Assembly: GCA_047967505.1 (NCBI GenBank)
Contig: CM106541.1
Source of the DNA: Dipteris shenzhenensis
Lineage: Eukaryota > Polypodiophyta > Polypodiopsida > Gleicheniales
Length of the DNA: 64,000 nt
Direction: 5' to 3' (one strand)
In this document: positions 12,836 to 24,679 of the stretch, piece after piece
Layout: every line of letters begins with the position of its first letter
How positions within the stretch are numbered: position 1 is the first letter of the stretch
Made by a program: the position numbers and the translations under genes
Notes under the pieces: generated by a model
Told to the model about the DNA's origin: nothing
Database searches by the model: none
What the model saw: only the letters and a program-made list of their open reading frames with translations

Positions 12836-13129
12836 GACCATTTTAAAACGGAGCAAACACACAGCAGAGAGAAGGCCATCCACCAGATAACGAACTACCT
12901 CAGAGAAATAGGGCAAAACGATAGTCTGCTGCGACAGAGACAAAAACAGAGGAGAGAAACCACCTGGCAAATAGCAGAGACGAACACTTGCAGAGCACTG
13001 ACGGGCAGAGAGGAGAGTATTGACGGGCAGAGAGCGAGACGAGAGCACCGACTGGCAGAGTCGCAAGCTGCCAGAGGAGGGAAAAGACTATAGCATTCAC
13101 AACCTCACAAGAAAACAAGAAATGAAAAC

Positions 13130-13150
13130 CATAAAAAACCCTAACCCACC
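13130..13150 (+). promoter_or_regulatory. telo-box-like motif
   Basis: The sequence aaaaaaccctaaccc contains AAACCCTAA, known as the telo-box in promoters of plant growth genes. It lies about 600 bp upstream of the small gene at 13746. Link to that gene is unproven. Confidence 0.3.
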
Positions 13151-13745
13151 TCTTATAGCCTTAAGCAACTAACACTTGGTCAAATTGACCAAATGAACCT
13201 ATCCCTAAAATATGGCTCTAATTATCAACAACTAACGCCACAACCCCATAGGACCCTTGCAAGGCCAAAAACCTAGGTTTAGTGTCAGGTGAACGGAAGA
13301 ATTTGGATTTTGACCTGAAGAAAAAAAATTAGAGATCACAAAAACCTGCACTTTTTTTGCATATATATAATTGTAAATTGTGTGAAAACCTCTAAATTTA
13401 TGAAAATCTATCTCCACTTTATGAGAATCTATCTCCACTTTTATGAGCTTGGAGGTGTTTGGAATTGTTCCCAAAAATGTTTTCTGTGAAGAGTGGAACT
13501 TTGAGGCCAAAAAGGCAAATTTCCGGAAACACACTTAGGGATCTCGAGAAGATCCGTTTTACTGAAGAGGCCCTGATTTTCTTCAGGCAGATGTGACACT
13601 AAAGCCGATTTTTTGTGTGGTGCGCTGGAGGAATTTCGTTGGCTTCTCTGTAGATTTTAAAAGACTTTCGTAGCTCATAGTAGGCCCTTCCCTGTCTCTC
13701 CTCCCCGCGCTTGCCTCTGATCGACCTCCTTTAACCTCAACCTCC

Positions 13746-13979
13746 ATGACAACCTCTTTGCAGACCCGCAATTCCCATGGCTTCGAATCATCCGGCCTGG
13801 AAACCCAACAGCACAGCAGCAAATTGGCCGAGTACGGTGAGAAGATTAAGTCTGCCGCCAGCACTGGCTTGGATAAGACCAGAGCAGCCGCCTCCGCTGG
13901 TGCAAAGAAGGTCAAAGCCGGGACAACATCGGGGATGCGTTGGATCAAGGATAAATACCAGAAGAAGACGCCAAAGTGA
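13746..13979 (+). CDS. small conserved-looking hydrophilic plant protein (77 aa)
   Basis: Intact 77-codon ORF ending KKTPK with TGA at 13977-13979. The protein is Ala/Lys-rich: EYGEKIKSAASTGLDKT, AAASAGAKKVKAGT, GMRWIKDKYQKK. It contains two imperfect Ala-rich amphipathic-helix repeats and a C-terminal WIKDKY. It has no signal peptide or membrane segment. I recall small plant proteins of this general type but cannot name the family, and the role is unknown. Base composition is richer in GC and free of stops, unlike the decayed elements around it, which supports a working gene. The start could be inside an upstream exon, because ttgcag at 13756 looks like a splice acceptor; ATG 13746 is the simplest choice. 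The 3' UTR probably includes 13980 to about 14240. Confidence 0.55.
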   Translation: MTTSLQTRNSHGFESSGLETQQHSSKLAEYGEKIKSAASTGLDKTRAAASAGAKKVKAGTTSGMRWIKDKYQKKTPK

Positions 13980-14074
13980 TCTTCCCGGCAGATGATCTCT
14001 CGCTACGTTTTGTCGCACCCATGGGCATACAGATTACTTTGCATGCTCCTTTTTTTTTTAGAGGTTTTATAAGG

Positions 14075-14214
14075 CAGGATAGATTCTTTCTAACATCAGT
14101 TTCAGACCTTGTAATCACTTTACTGAATTGTATTTCTATTCAATAGGGAGGCCTACTCAGTACTGGATCAGGATAGATTCTTTCTAGCATCAGTTTCAGA
14201 TCTTGTAATCACTT
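14075..14214. repeat. 46-bp direct repeat in the presumed 3' UTR
   Basis: The block caggatagattctttctaa through gtaatcactt occurs at 14075-14120 and again at 14169-14214, with two differences and a 94-bp period. Confidence 0.85.
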
Positions 14215-15599
14215 TTGTATTTACAGTGTACGTATATGGCAACATATCCCTTTAGCACATCCTCCTTTAATCTGTTTCAAATAGACATATGAGGACACTG
14301 TTTTTAAAATCTATACACAGGTTTTTGATTGGGCGCTTTGCGAGTATGTATCGTGTCCTAAAACGTTGGCTGATGATATGTCGAGACAACTATCTGCTCG
14401 ATTTTTCGTAATGGCTATCCTCCTTTTTCTCTCAGCCGGATTTCCCTATGTATGAGACATTTTCTAAGGATGCGTGGGATCATACTCGAAACGACGGAGC
14501 AAGATGAAGCTAGGAGGTGCGTCAATTTAGTCATGTTTCAGAATAGGAATAGAGGACCTCTTAGCAAGTGCTAAATTAAGCGGACCTAATAATAAAAATT
14601 GGGGGTTTTGTGGGGGGGTTTCTCCATAGTTCTAAAAAACACGATATCAATATGTACCGGAGAGTGCTTTTGTTTTTGTGTTTTTTGTGGTTTTCGTAAG
14701 TTCTCATTCCTTTGCTATGGCAACGGGGATCACATAAAAGCGATGAGGGATTGATGTTGTTCCCAGCTCCAAGATAATAGTTTGTAGACTCGCACGCACG
14801 CACACACACATAGATGTTGTTTCTTCTTCACGACTTCACAATCTACATATGATGATCTTCTTCGCAAGTCTTCTTGAGAACTTGTTCAACGCCCTAGAAT
14901 CTACGTTAGATTCTTTTGTAATTTGTCACATTCAAGTATCTACATATTGAGGATTGTAGATCATTTCTTTCGGGGCCAAAAGTTTGTAATAGTTATCATG
15001 AAGTCTACAAATTTTATACTTGGAAATTTTCTTTGAAAAATTAGCTTCTCATACAACAATCTCCATTCGATTTAAGAATCATGTTCAAAGTTTAAAATTT
15101 TAAATTGGGAGATGAAATTGGGTAGTGGCGTAGCACCACTCAAGTCCCCTCTACCCTAGGACTTATTATATGAGTGAATTATTCAAAGTTTTATTGACCT
15201 TATTTTTCTATGGAATTTGGCAAGGCATATGTATTCAATTGAGTTCAATCAACAAAGGAAATTACATGAATCCACATTATCAAATCAATCAACAATCATT
15301 AATTGGATTGAGCCATCATTAATTGTGATCAAAGTGATCCATAGTCCATGTCATCACCTGGATCAAATAATAATCCATGTCATCGCCTTGTCCTTACACA
15401 CCATCAAATCGATCCACAATCCACATCACCTGATCGAATAATGTATAGTGACATACAATATTTAATTTGTCTCAATGGAAGGAACTTCATTCCCATGAAG
15501 ACCTCCATTTCCATGTGGAATATCTTCCTATGGAATGATAACCAAAAACCCTACATTCAACTAATCTAATTCTTTTTTGCTAAGAAATTTTCCAAGAAA
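14215..15599. other. gene-free DNA
   Basis: Nothing coding is recognised. Near 15270-15440 the motif atcaa(t)c(g)atccacaat-ccatgtcatc recurs in a loose repeat. Confidence 0.35.
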
Positions 15600-17985
15600 A
15601 TTAGGTCAATGTTCTTCAATGGTCTATGGAAAATATATTTTTAGTAGGTTGCATATTTCGTATGCATAACACCACCTGTATTAGGTTTCCTTTAATCATA
15701 GGAACTTGGAACAAAACTAGTATGTAGCTCATGACCTCAAACTTTTGCTACAATCTCTCCAAAAATTCGCATTCATGATTCTTCCCACATGCACTTGCCA
15801 TGTTGCTCAAATAATGTTATATACCTCACTTTCCACCAAAGAGACCAACCATCGGGAAATGTGGTCTAACAATTGTTTGTCTTTGATGCACTTTCCCCTC
15901 AATGTTATTCCTTCTAAGAACACTCTTGCATTCAATATCTAGTCGATGTAACACATTTGTATTTTCTTCTAGCCACTCCAACATTGGACATTTCCTTTGT
16001 TTGTTCATGCCATCGCCAAACATAGGAATCTTGCCACTTAACAAGGACAAAGATTCCACAATATCATGAAGAACATTCACAAAAGCTTGGTCCTCACTCT
16101 GCCTAATGAGATTTGGGTGAGATTCTCTTACTTAGCCTCATCATGCTTGTACTTGACCAACCAATGTGTCTTCCTCTTATGTAGAAACATAATGAGCACT
16201 TTACAATATAACATTTACCATATCTCCCATATAAGCCTTACATAGGTTGGTTTCACTTGTGTATCACTTCATAGCAAGCTCGCTACATGATTCAACTTGG
16301 ACACGTTTACCATAGGCATGGAACACTTTTTACATTCACCTAAAGTCATATTCAACCATGACACCACCCAAAACCCAGGTTGATAGTAGTTTTGCTATTC
16401 AGGACTCAAACATTTTTTTCTATGTAGTAATCGAGTGCATGTAGTGATCCCACATCAAATACCTAGTTCAACTCTCCACAACAACCCCAAAAACAAACCG
16501 AACTCACCGAGTGGGTGTAGTGATCCTAGTAGAACATATCTATTTCTGTTTTCCAATTTATGACACCTTCATTGGGCATGAATCTATGGAATTCAACATT
16601 TCCAATTGCATGCATGTTTGTCAAATCATTCCGCAATTATTTGTAAACCTTGCACATTGTTTCCCCTACCTTCATACCACATAGCTCTTGTTTGTAAAAA
16701 TTAAAATCTACAATTTCCAATGAGATTGCAATCAACATGACATGATGTAAAAGATGATGTCAAAATTCCAAGCTCAACTAAAACTCTCATAAATAAAATC
16801 CACTCTCACCCAGGCTCATAGGCATGGGCTCCCATTGTGTCCATCATCATTTAAGCATACCTATGCATTACTCAAATAATCTCCAGGCTGCATGTGCTAC
16901 ACAAAATCAAGTCCAAATACTGGACTAGTTGGTCAACATCTTGAAAACAAATCACCCCCCCTCCTTGTCTACATACACTAACTAGCTTGGGAACATGAAT
17001 TCTTATTAAGGATCATGTAAATGGCACCATACATATAGGGCATAGCTTTAGACCATAACCCTAGCCCTAAAGGATTCATGTATATATTCATCTTTATTTT
17101 CAATACAACATAGTGTAAAACTACATACCTCCTCTATCCCCCTACTTCTCCAAGTGCCTCATAAATTATGTGCCTATCTAGATTGTCACACGTAGCCTCA
17201 CACTACCATAACAGCTCCACACAATTTCATCTCACAGAATAGTGCCAGATCAACATTTAATGTTACATCTCTATGCATAATTCATGGCCCTCTAATCACG
17301 TTTCAGTCCCCATAATCCCTTTGTGGTGGTGAGAATCCCTCCTTCATGTCAAAGTCTATGGTGAAATCCCATCACATGAGCCATCTTCTTGCACATTGTC
17401 ATACTCGTGCTCCCGATCACAATTTTCTCCCAAAAGGCCATGTCCTTCCCTCTCTTGCTTTGCCCCATGTCACTCAAAATCTACCAAATTTGTTGTATCA
17501 ATATTTCCATTAAAAAATCCTTATTTTTCATCATCGTGTCGGCCTCTTGCTCCCCCAGCCGCATGCGTGCTATGTAAAGCATTCTACTCTGATCAACAAT
17601 GCAGTCCCATAATAGTGTGCCTAGTCACCCAAAAAACTCATGTGCTTTTCTGTGTTGGCTCTAATCACTTGCAAAACTATGCCAAATACGCACGCTTTCA
17701 CCTCATGAAGCTTTTAAAGTGCACACATACTACACACATAGCTAGCATCCTATAGTAGTAACTCTTCATTTTCCACATGTTTGCCCATGTATGGCACATC
17801 ATCATAGCTTTCTAGTATAGTTTGTCTTGCCACTTGTTTGACTATGCATGTGACATAATCAAATAGTTTTTTGGTCTCCTTAGTCACAGTCCTTAATTTG
17901 GAACATATAGCCTGCTTCAACCTTCTGCATAGTGTAGCCCATCCATAGTCTGCCCTTCTGACCCCCACACAATCTAACATTGGCG
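15600..17985 (-). pseudogene. very degraded coding-like region, family not recognised
   Basis: Minus-strand stretches look protein-like but are broken by many stops: 17980-17750 (ADYGWATLCRRLKQAICSKL, then FDYVTCIVKQVARQTILESY) and 16080-15826 (LHDIVESLSLLSGKIPMFGD, then CPMLEWLEENTNVLHRLDIE). Residue content and spacing suggest an old gene or transposon protein of several hundred codons. I recognise no domain. Alternatives are chance ORFs or unrelated fragments. Confidence 0.25.
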
Positions 17986-17999
17986 ATTCGTAGAGTGCA

Positions 18000-18330
18000 G
18001 TTCTACACTCTGCAAACTACCATGTTAGCTACCATATAATTACTACCATGCCATGAGTGCCATGTCATTATTCATTGTCATCAATGCCACATAATCATGG
18101 GACATTATTAGTACCATGACATAGTGCCACATCAATATACCACATTATCATATGCCATCAAAGCACATTGTGCCACACCATAACACTTTTTCATGCAACA
18201 TAGGAACATGGAGTGCCACATCATTACACATGCCACATCATCATTTTGACTACTCCTTGGACCACTCCTTGGAAAAAGCTTGGCAATGGGTATACATTTT
18301 TTTCCTTTCGACATGCTATAATAAGAAAAT
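18000..18330. repeat. degenerate tgccacatcat-rich DNA
   Basis: Short loosely repeated words (accatgccatga, tgccacatcaat, tgccacatcatcat). The complementary words (atgatgtggca) dominate 57300-57760 next to a palindrome array, so the two regions may be related. Confidence 0.4.
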
Positions 18331-18590
18331 TTCTCAATAGATCATGCTCAATGTACTCTCAATGTAGTGATTTTCATTAGATTTGATTTTGACATGCACA
18401 AAATTCACAAAACTTTGCTATGGTTTAGGGGGCTTCCAATTTTGCACTACAATTGTGCACATACATTTGAGGTAATGATTGATCAATTTATTATTTGGTT
18501 GGAAAGTTTTTTTTTTTTAATAACACTCCATAATTATCGGAGCTACTACATGGTGATCTTAAAACATTGATATTTGATTATATGAATAGC

Positions 18591-18724
18591 TTCACCCCTA
18601 TAGTAAGAGCTATTAAGTTCTAGTTTCAAGCTATGCCTAGACAAAAGAAGGGCAAGATTGTCTTCAAAATGAATTTGGGCACACATGATCACATCATGGG
18701 GTGTCTTGGAGTAGTGGACAACTA
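18591..18724 (+). pseudogene. alpha-family protein, C-terminal fragment
   Basis: Reads IVRAIKF, a stop, then QAMPRQKKGKIVFKMNLG, DHIMGCL and stop near 18724. The same ending occurs at about 4870-5002 (RLVRAIKFWLQVV) and 35870-36065. The 3' flank carries the same palindromic repeats as the other alpha fragments. Confidence 0.55.
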
Positions 18725-19139
18725 AGAGAATACAAGAAATTACATTCTAAGGAAAATGTATTCCACTTATCTTGAAAAATGGAAAATGTATTTATACTCG
18801 GCTTATATTTAGTAAATCCCAAACCCACCATGCTTGTTTTACAACCACTGTGTTTGTTTCATTGAAATCCCAAATAGTAGATCCCCATCATGCTTGTTTT
18901 ACAAAACCACTATGCTTGGTTTTTACAGTGATTCCAAAATCCACAACGCTTGTTTTAGTAATCCCAAATGATTGGATATCTTCTAGTTTTACAAAGGAAT
19001 ATATCTTTAAAAATTTATGCCACTTATCTTGTAAAACCACTATGCCAATTACCGCAAATCCTGAACAATGAATTATATGCCATTCATCTTGTAATAATTG
19101 AAGGAAACCATTGCATTGGTGGTAGTGAATCCTAGACAA

Positions 19140-19144
19140 TTTAT
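19140..19144. repeat. target-site duplication, left copy (TTTAT)
   Basis: Perfect match to 24667-24671, the 5-bp length usual for copia. Confidence 0.9.
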
Positions 19145-19495
19145 TGTTGAGATATCGAGCTCCACTCGCGATATGCCAGGGTGACCGTTGTGCATTTATG
19201 TCACCGACTTGTTAGCTACAGATGCGGTTGGTACACCGCCCATGAATAATAGCTGGATGACAGCTATCCTTATCTACACTAGTTCGTGGCTTAGTTAGTA
19301 TGCCACCTTAGTTAGTTGAGTTTGGTTTGAGACCCACATATAGGGTTCTTCTATTTCTTTGTACTAGAGTTCTTTTGGCTTTCACAACAAGAAGAGGAAA
19401 ACTCTTTTCAGCCTCCACCTTTGTGTGTATTCCCCCATTGTGTATGTGAGAAAGCTGCAAGTGAGACTCCATCCCTCTCTCCCACTATCTTCACA
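19145..19495 (+). repeat. 5' LTR of the copia element
   Basis: Starts TGTTGAGATATCGAGC and ends CTATCTTCACA (TG...CA). Directly followed by the primer-binding site. Confidence 0.95.
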
Positions 19496-19508
19496 TGGTA
19501 TCAGAGCC
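19496..19508 (+). other. primer-binding site
   Basis: TGGTATCAGAGCC is the standard plant copia site complementary to the 3' end of initiator methionine tRNA. It abuts the 5' LTR. Confidence 0.9.
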
Positions 19509-20027
19509 TTGTTCGTGGTAAGGAGCTCAAGAAAGCAAACCAAGTTCGCAGTGTCCTGGTAAGAGGACTAGTGTTGCTTTCCTTTTTCGAGTTTGGGAGC
19601 AAATCTCTGCAGGTAGCATAGCTGGAAGTGCAAGAGTGCACTGTCTCAGATTGAGACGCCCTTCGTGGTGTGGCGAGAGGGCATTATATGCTGCGGGTGA
19701 GGGCGAGGCCCTCGGTGACTTTATTTTTTTGATTCGAGGTCATTTCGGGGCCCGGAAGTTCTCCGCAGACACTCAAAAAAAGGCCCTGTTTTTGCTGTGC
19801 AACCACTGTTCTGCAGGTCGGTGAAAAGTTGCCATAGAAATTGCATCGTATGCCTGTGCGCAGAGATATTGGGAGTTGCAGAATCATCCTTATTGCCTGT
19901 TGATGCAAAATCATCACTAGGAAGTGACTGTGTGGTCAAAAACCACTTTCGTCAGGTTTGCAGATTTGCCCTTGTGAGGCAGAAGCTGTGTTTTTTGCAG
20001 TGACAGAATATTTTGCAGAGTTCTGTA

Positions 20028-21029
20028 ATGGCGTCTGATTCTCTTTCACAGATTGTCACTGAAAAGCTTGACAAGAACAACTTCCAAGCATGGAAGTTTA
20101 GAATGACGAATTTCCTTATGGGAAAAGGCTACTGGGAGTTCATTACAGGAAATGAAGAAGAACCAGTTCTTCCTAATGTTCCCAATCAACAAGAAATGCA
20201 GGCATTTAAAGGATGGCATGAGAGAGCCAGAAAATTTATGTACTGGCTGTCTATCAGTATTTCAGATTCAATGATTGTGCATATTCAGGATGCAAGTACG
20301 CCAAAGGTGGCATGGGATACTTTGGCTAAAATGTACAGCACAAATACGCAGGCCAGGAAAATGCAGCTCAAGCAGGAGCTGCACAATGTGCAGAGAGAAA
20401 ATATGAGCATCAATGACTACCACATGAAGGTGAAGAAAATTGCGGATGCACTTGCTTCCATTGGGTCGCCAGTGGATGATGACGATTTAGTTTCCGTGAC
20501 CTTGAATGGTCTAGGAAAGGATTATGCACAGTTCCGGACATCCATTGCCGTCCGTGAAAAATTTCCTGATTTTGAGGAGTTGATTGCTCTTCTAATTTCT
20601 GAAGAGCAGAGAAATGGTGGTGCATCTTCTTCAGGAGGAACCTCAAAAGAAACTGTCTTCTACTCAAATGCTGGAAGGGGTAGAGGCAGAGGTAGAGGAG
20701 GCCGATTTGGAGGCCGTGGTAGAAATCAGAATATGCAGCAAACTCAAGAAAACCAGTCCTATGCAGGAGGACGTGGTAACTCTAGAGGCAGGGGGAGCCA
20801 AAGAGGTCGTGGTGGATGGCAGAGAGGCCAAAATGCAAACAGCAATGTTGAATGCTACTACTGTGGTAAAATGGGGCATATGGCTAAAGACTGCTACAAA
20901 AAGCAGATTGACATTATGAATGGAAAATTGCAGCAAGGCAATTATGCATCCTCTAGTAGACAGGGTGATGACAGAAATGAACATTTGTTTATGGTACAGC
21001 ATATGACAAATTCTGTGACAAGTGCATAA
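20028..21029 (+). CDS. copia gag polyprotein segment
   Basis: Start chosen at ATG 20028 (ASDSLSQIVTEKLDKNN). The first 200 residues are the copia-type Gag capsid region (LDKNNFQAWKFRM, YWLSISISD, WDTLAKMYST). An Arg/Gly-rich stretch follows, then the zinc knuckle CYYCGKMGHMAKDC (C-x2-C-x4-H-x4-C) encoded at 20853-20894. It forms the particle and packages RNA. It ends at TAA 21027-21029; in copia elements gag and pol are normally one open frame, and the protease continues in this same frame, so the stop is probably a mutation. Confidence 0.9.
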   Translation: MASDSLSQIVTEKLDKNNFQAWKFRMTNFLMGKGYWEFITGNEEEPVLPNVPNQQEMQAFKGWHERARKFMYWLSISISDSMIVHIQDASTPKVAWDTLAKMYSTNTQARKMQLKQELHNVQRENMSINDYHMKVKKIADALASIGSPVDDDDLVSVTLNGLGKDYAQFRTSIAVREKFPDFEELIALLISEEQRNGGASSSGGTSKETVFYSNAGRGRGRGRGGRFGGRGRNQNMQQTQENQSYAGGRGNSRGRGSQRGRGGWQRGQNANSNVECYYCGKMGHMAKDCYKKQIDIMNGKLQQGNYASSSRQGDDRNEHLFMVQHMTNSVTSA

Positions 21030-21041
21030 GAAAGCAATGAT

Positions 21042-22790
21042 GTGTGGTATGTTGACTCAGGTGCATCAAACCACATGACAGGTCATGCTGAATGGATGCA
21101 GGATGCAAGGAATATGGAAAAACCAGAATTTGTGGAGACTGGTGATGATACTGCACATCCTATTGTGCAGATTGGCAAAATTCCTTTGTCTATGCAGGAT
21201 GGGAAAAAGAAATACTTGTCTGATGTATTTCATGTCCCGAACATCATCAAGAACCTGGTTTTTGTTGGTCAAATGGTTGAGCAGGGCTTGCAGGTCAGAT
21301 TCAATCCTCATGGATGTTTTGTGGAGGATATGAAAAATAATGGTCGCTTGATAGCAAAAGGAAAGAAGAAAGGCAGGATGTTTACATTGGATGCGGACAT
21401 GCCTGAATTGAGTGCAGCAATGTTTGCACATGGGACCGGTGTAGTTGCAGATATTGATATCTAGCATAAACGCATTGGTCATGTTAATGTACAGCGACTT
21501 AAATCAATGCAGGCCCAAAATATTGTTGCAGGATTGCCTAAATTCAAGGTTGCAGAAATGCATAAGTTGTGTGAAGCCTATCAATTTGGAAAACAGGCAA
21601 GGAAACCATTTCCTAAGCATGTTCAAGAGAGTAAAAAGCCATTGGAATTAATCCACTCTGATATGTGGACTACTAAAGCTGCATCTATTGGAAGCTGTCA
21701 CCATTTTGTCACATTTATTGATGACTTCAGCAGAAAACTTTGGGTGTATTTTATGAAAAAGAAAACTGAAGTGTTTGGGCACTTCAAAGCTTTTAAAGCT
21801 ATGGTTGAAAAAGAAACAGGCCTGCAAATAAAATGCCTAAGGTCAGATGGAGGGGGAGAGTACCTCTCAAATGAGTTTGCAAGGTTCCTGCAGGAGCATG
21901 GCATAAAGCAGCAATATTCATGCAGTCATACCCCACAGCAAAATGGAATTGCAGAAAGGAAAAACAGGCATATTGGAGAGGTATCTCGGGCCATGCTAAA
22001 TGAAAAAGATCTACCAGATTATTATTGGGCTGAAGCAGTTGCTATAGCAATTTATATAATGAACAGGACTCCCACTGCAGCAATACATGGCATGACGCTA
22101 GAGGAGATGTATACTGGTAGGAAACCAGACATTTCTCATTTGAAAATTTTTGGTTGCATTGCCTATGTTCATGTGCCAGATGAGTTGAGGTTGGATCCAA
22201 AGGCTGAGAAGTGCATCTTTATTGGTTATTCTCTGCAGCAGAAAGGGTATAGATGCTATAACCCTTCTACACGTAAGTTCACAGTGAGCAGAGATGTTGT
22301 TTTTGATGAGATGAGCAGCTGGTATAAACCAGTAAATGTGATGATTGATGTAGATGCACAAAATGGTAATGCTGCACAAAATTCACAGCAGCAATCACAA
22401 AATATCAGTGGACCTGCAGTGTCCTCTAGCAGTGCTTCACATACTTCGCCATGGACAGGTAGATTGAGATCAGGAGAATCTCCTCAAAGCAATGCAGATA
22501 CTGGTACGCAGGTATCACGAAAAGGAAAAGAGAAGGTAGATCAGCCCATGTTTGATGTGAATGCAGGTCACTCTTATGTGGATGATGAATCGAGTGGCTC
22601 AGAGCAGAGCATTGATGATGAGTTGGGTATTCCTTCTGTTGTTACACTTGGAGTAAGGAAGACCAGGGATGTTTTGAGAGCACCTGGAAGTGAGCCTATT
22701 TTGCGAAGGTCTACCAGGGTTAGGTATCCTATGGATAGGCTGAAATATGATGGATTTACAGCCATTCACTATGCTATATGGTCAAAGTGA
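21042..22790 (+). pseudogene. copia protease and integrase region
   Basis: Same frame as gag. The protease active site WYVDSGASNHMTGH is near its start (DSG catalytic motif). A TAG at 21462-21464 precedes the integrase HHCC zinc site, where a Trp codon is expected (G-to-A change). Of the zinc ligands, the last Cys is Tyr (CEAYQFGKQ). The catalytic triad is intact: D in IHSDMW, D in LRSDGGGEY, E in GIAERKNRH. The frame closes at 22788-22790 after a one-base loss near 22775. Confidence 0.9.
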
Positions 22791-23617
22791 TACAGGAACC
22801 AGAACCCACTTCTTTTGAGCAAGCCATGGGAAATGAAAAATGGGAGAAAGCCATGGATGAAGAAATGGATGCCTTGGATGCAAATGCTACATGGGAATTG
22901 GTGCCTTTGCGTAAAGACCAGAATGCAATTGGCTGTAAGTGGGTTTATAAGATCAAGCACAATGCAGATGGTTCTGTGAATAGATACAAGGCAAGATTAT
23001 TTGTCAAGGGGTATGCACAGACATATGGCATTGATTATGAAGAAACTTTCAGCCCGGTTGCAAGGATGGCAACCGTAAGAGCAGCCATAGCAATGGCTGC
23101 ATCAAAGGGATGGTCTTTACATCAGATGGATGTAAAGAATGCCTTCTTGCATGGTGATTTGCAAGAAGAGGTCTTTATGGAGCAGCCAACAGGTTATGTT
23201 CATGCTTAGATTCATCCTGAATTTGTTTGCAGGTTGAAGAAAGCCTTATATGGCTTGAAGCAAGCACCTAGAGCATGGTTTGACAAGATAGGACAGTATC
23301 TTGTCACTATTGGCTTTCAGATTTCCAAGGCAGATTTCTCACTCTATGTGAGAAAAACAGAGAAAGGGATTATGCTGCTTGTCATTTATGTTGATGATTT
23401 GATCATCATAGGTGATAGTGATGAAGATATCCTTCATGTGAAAATGCTATTGAGGCAGAAGTTTGAGATGAAGGATTTGGGAGAGCTGCGTTATTTCTTG
23501 GGCATTGAGGTGATTAGATCACCAAGTGGGATACAGCTCTTGCAGAGGCAGTATGGACTGGACATGCTGTCCAAATATGGGATGACAGGCTGTGAAGCTG
23601 AGCGCAGATGCAGGTGA
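22778..23617 (+). pseudogene. copia reverse transcriptase region
   Basis: Reads [58 protein letters not shown] and the catalytic YVDD box at 23387-23398. A TAG at 23207-23209 interrupts it where Gln would fit. The frame breaks near 23600 just before KLSADAGELL; the short repeat gtgaagct at the break suggests loss of a small segment by microhomology (inference). Confidence 0.92.
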
Positions 23618-24290
23618 GCTTCTGGAAGACCCTACTATGTATAGACGCATAGTAGGAAGTTTGATTTACATGACTATTACCAAGCCAAATTTGAGCTATG
23701 CTGTTGGGTTGGTAAGTCAGGTTATGCAGGCTCCAAGGAAATCGCATTTGGATGCGGCTAGACCCATACTCAGGTATGTAAAGTCCACATTGCAGTATGG
23801 ACTATTTTATGAGGCTGGGGTTCAGATACAGTTGCATGGATACACTGATGCTGATTGGGCTGGTAGTATTTCTGATAGATGATCTACCAGTGGATATGTG
23901 TTCTCTTTTGGGAGTGCTGCAGTCACTTGGAGTAGCAAGAAACAGCCTACAGTTGCCTTGTCGAGCACAGAGGCTGAGTACAAGGGTGCAGCAATGGCTG
24001 CATGTGAGGTAGCTTGGTTGCATAAGCTACTCTATGATATGCATCAGTCTACAGATGGGCCAGTTGTCATTTATTGTGACAACATGAGCAGTATACACTT
24101 GGCAAATAACCCAGTCTATCATGCTAGAACAAAGCACATTGAGGTGCATTATCACTATGTGCAGGAGAAGGTTTTACTAGGTCTTATTGATCTAGTTTAT
24201 GTCAGCACAGAGGATCAGGTAGCTGACATATTCACGAAGGCATTGGGCGTAGAGAAGCTGCGCAAGTTCAGAGACCTGCTTGGTGTGTAG
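23592..24290 (+). pseudogene. copia RNase H region
   Basis: Contains GSLIYMTITKPNLSYAVG, the RNase H active-site region TDADWAGS, SKKQPTVALSSTEAEYKGAA, CDNMSSIHLANNPVYHART and VADIFTKALG, ending with TAG 24288-24290. TGA at 23880-23882 replaces an Arg codon (CGA to TGA fits). Confidence 0.92.
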
Positions 24291-24307
24291 GAATTGGGAT
24301 TGAGCTC

Positions 24308-24316
24308 AAGGGGGAG
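24308..24316 (+). other. polypurine tract
   Basis: Sequence aagggggag directly before the 3' LTR; primes plus-strand synthesis in this element class. Confidence 0.85.
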
Positions 24317-24666
24317 TGTTGAGATATCGAGCTCCAGTCGCGATATGCCAGGGTGACCGTTGTGCATTTATGTCACCGACTTGTTAGCTACACATGCGGT
24401 TGGTACACCACCCACGAATAATAGCTGGATGACAGCTATCCTTATCTACACTAGTTCGTGGCTCAGTTAGTATGCCACCTTAGTTAGTTGAGTTTGGTTT
24501 GAGACCCACATATAGGGTTCTTCTATTTCTTTGTACTGAGTTCTTTTGGCTTTCACAACAAGAAGAGGAAAACTGTTTTCAGCCTCCACCTTTGTGTGTA
24601 TTCCCCCATTGTGTATGTGAGAAAGCTGCAAGTGAGACTCCTTCCCTCTCTCCCACTATCTTCACA
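24317..24666 (+). repeat. 3' LTR of the copia element
   Basis: 350 bp, TGTTGAG...TTCACA. Seven substitutions and one indel relative to the 5' LTR. Confidence 0.95.
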
Positions 24667-24671
24667 TTTAT
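24667..24671. repeat. target-site duplication, right copy (TTTAT)
   Basis: Matches 19140-19144 exactly. Sequence on either side rejoins into the repeat also seen near 36925. Confidence 0.9.
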
Positions 24672-24679
24672 TGTGTGCA

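Larger units (their letters stand above)
19145..24666 (+). mobile_element. complete Ty1-copia LTR retrotransposon (5.5 kb, defective)
   Basis: Two near-identical LTRs (351 and 350 bp) flank an internal region with primer-binding site, gag, protease, integrase, reverse transcriptase and RNase H in copia order, then a purine tract. Target duplication TTTAT occurs at 19140-19144 and 24667-24671. The LTRs differ by seven substitutions and one single-base indel, about 2%, so insertion was recent. The host site is a repeat whose unoccupied relative is at 36850-37000. The coding region has four in-frame stops (21027, 21462, 23207, 23880) and two frame breaks (about 22775 and 23600), so the copy cannot make a full Gag-Pol. 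Confidence 0.95.

Noticed and set aside
13777-14018. Other frames across the small gene at 13746
   Set aside because: They are Arg/Pro-rich shadow frames; the chosen frame has regular helix-like repeats.
20410-21002. Antisense and shifted ORFs over the copia gag and protease
   Set aside because: They are shadows of the recognised gag frame, which has the zinc knuckle and protease motifs.
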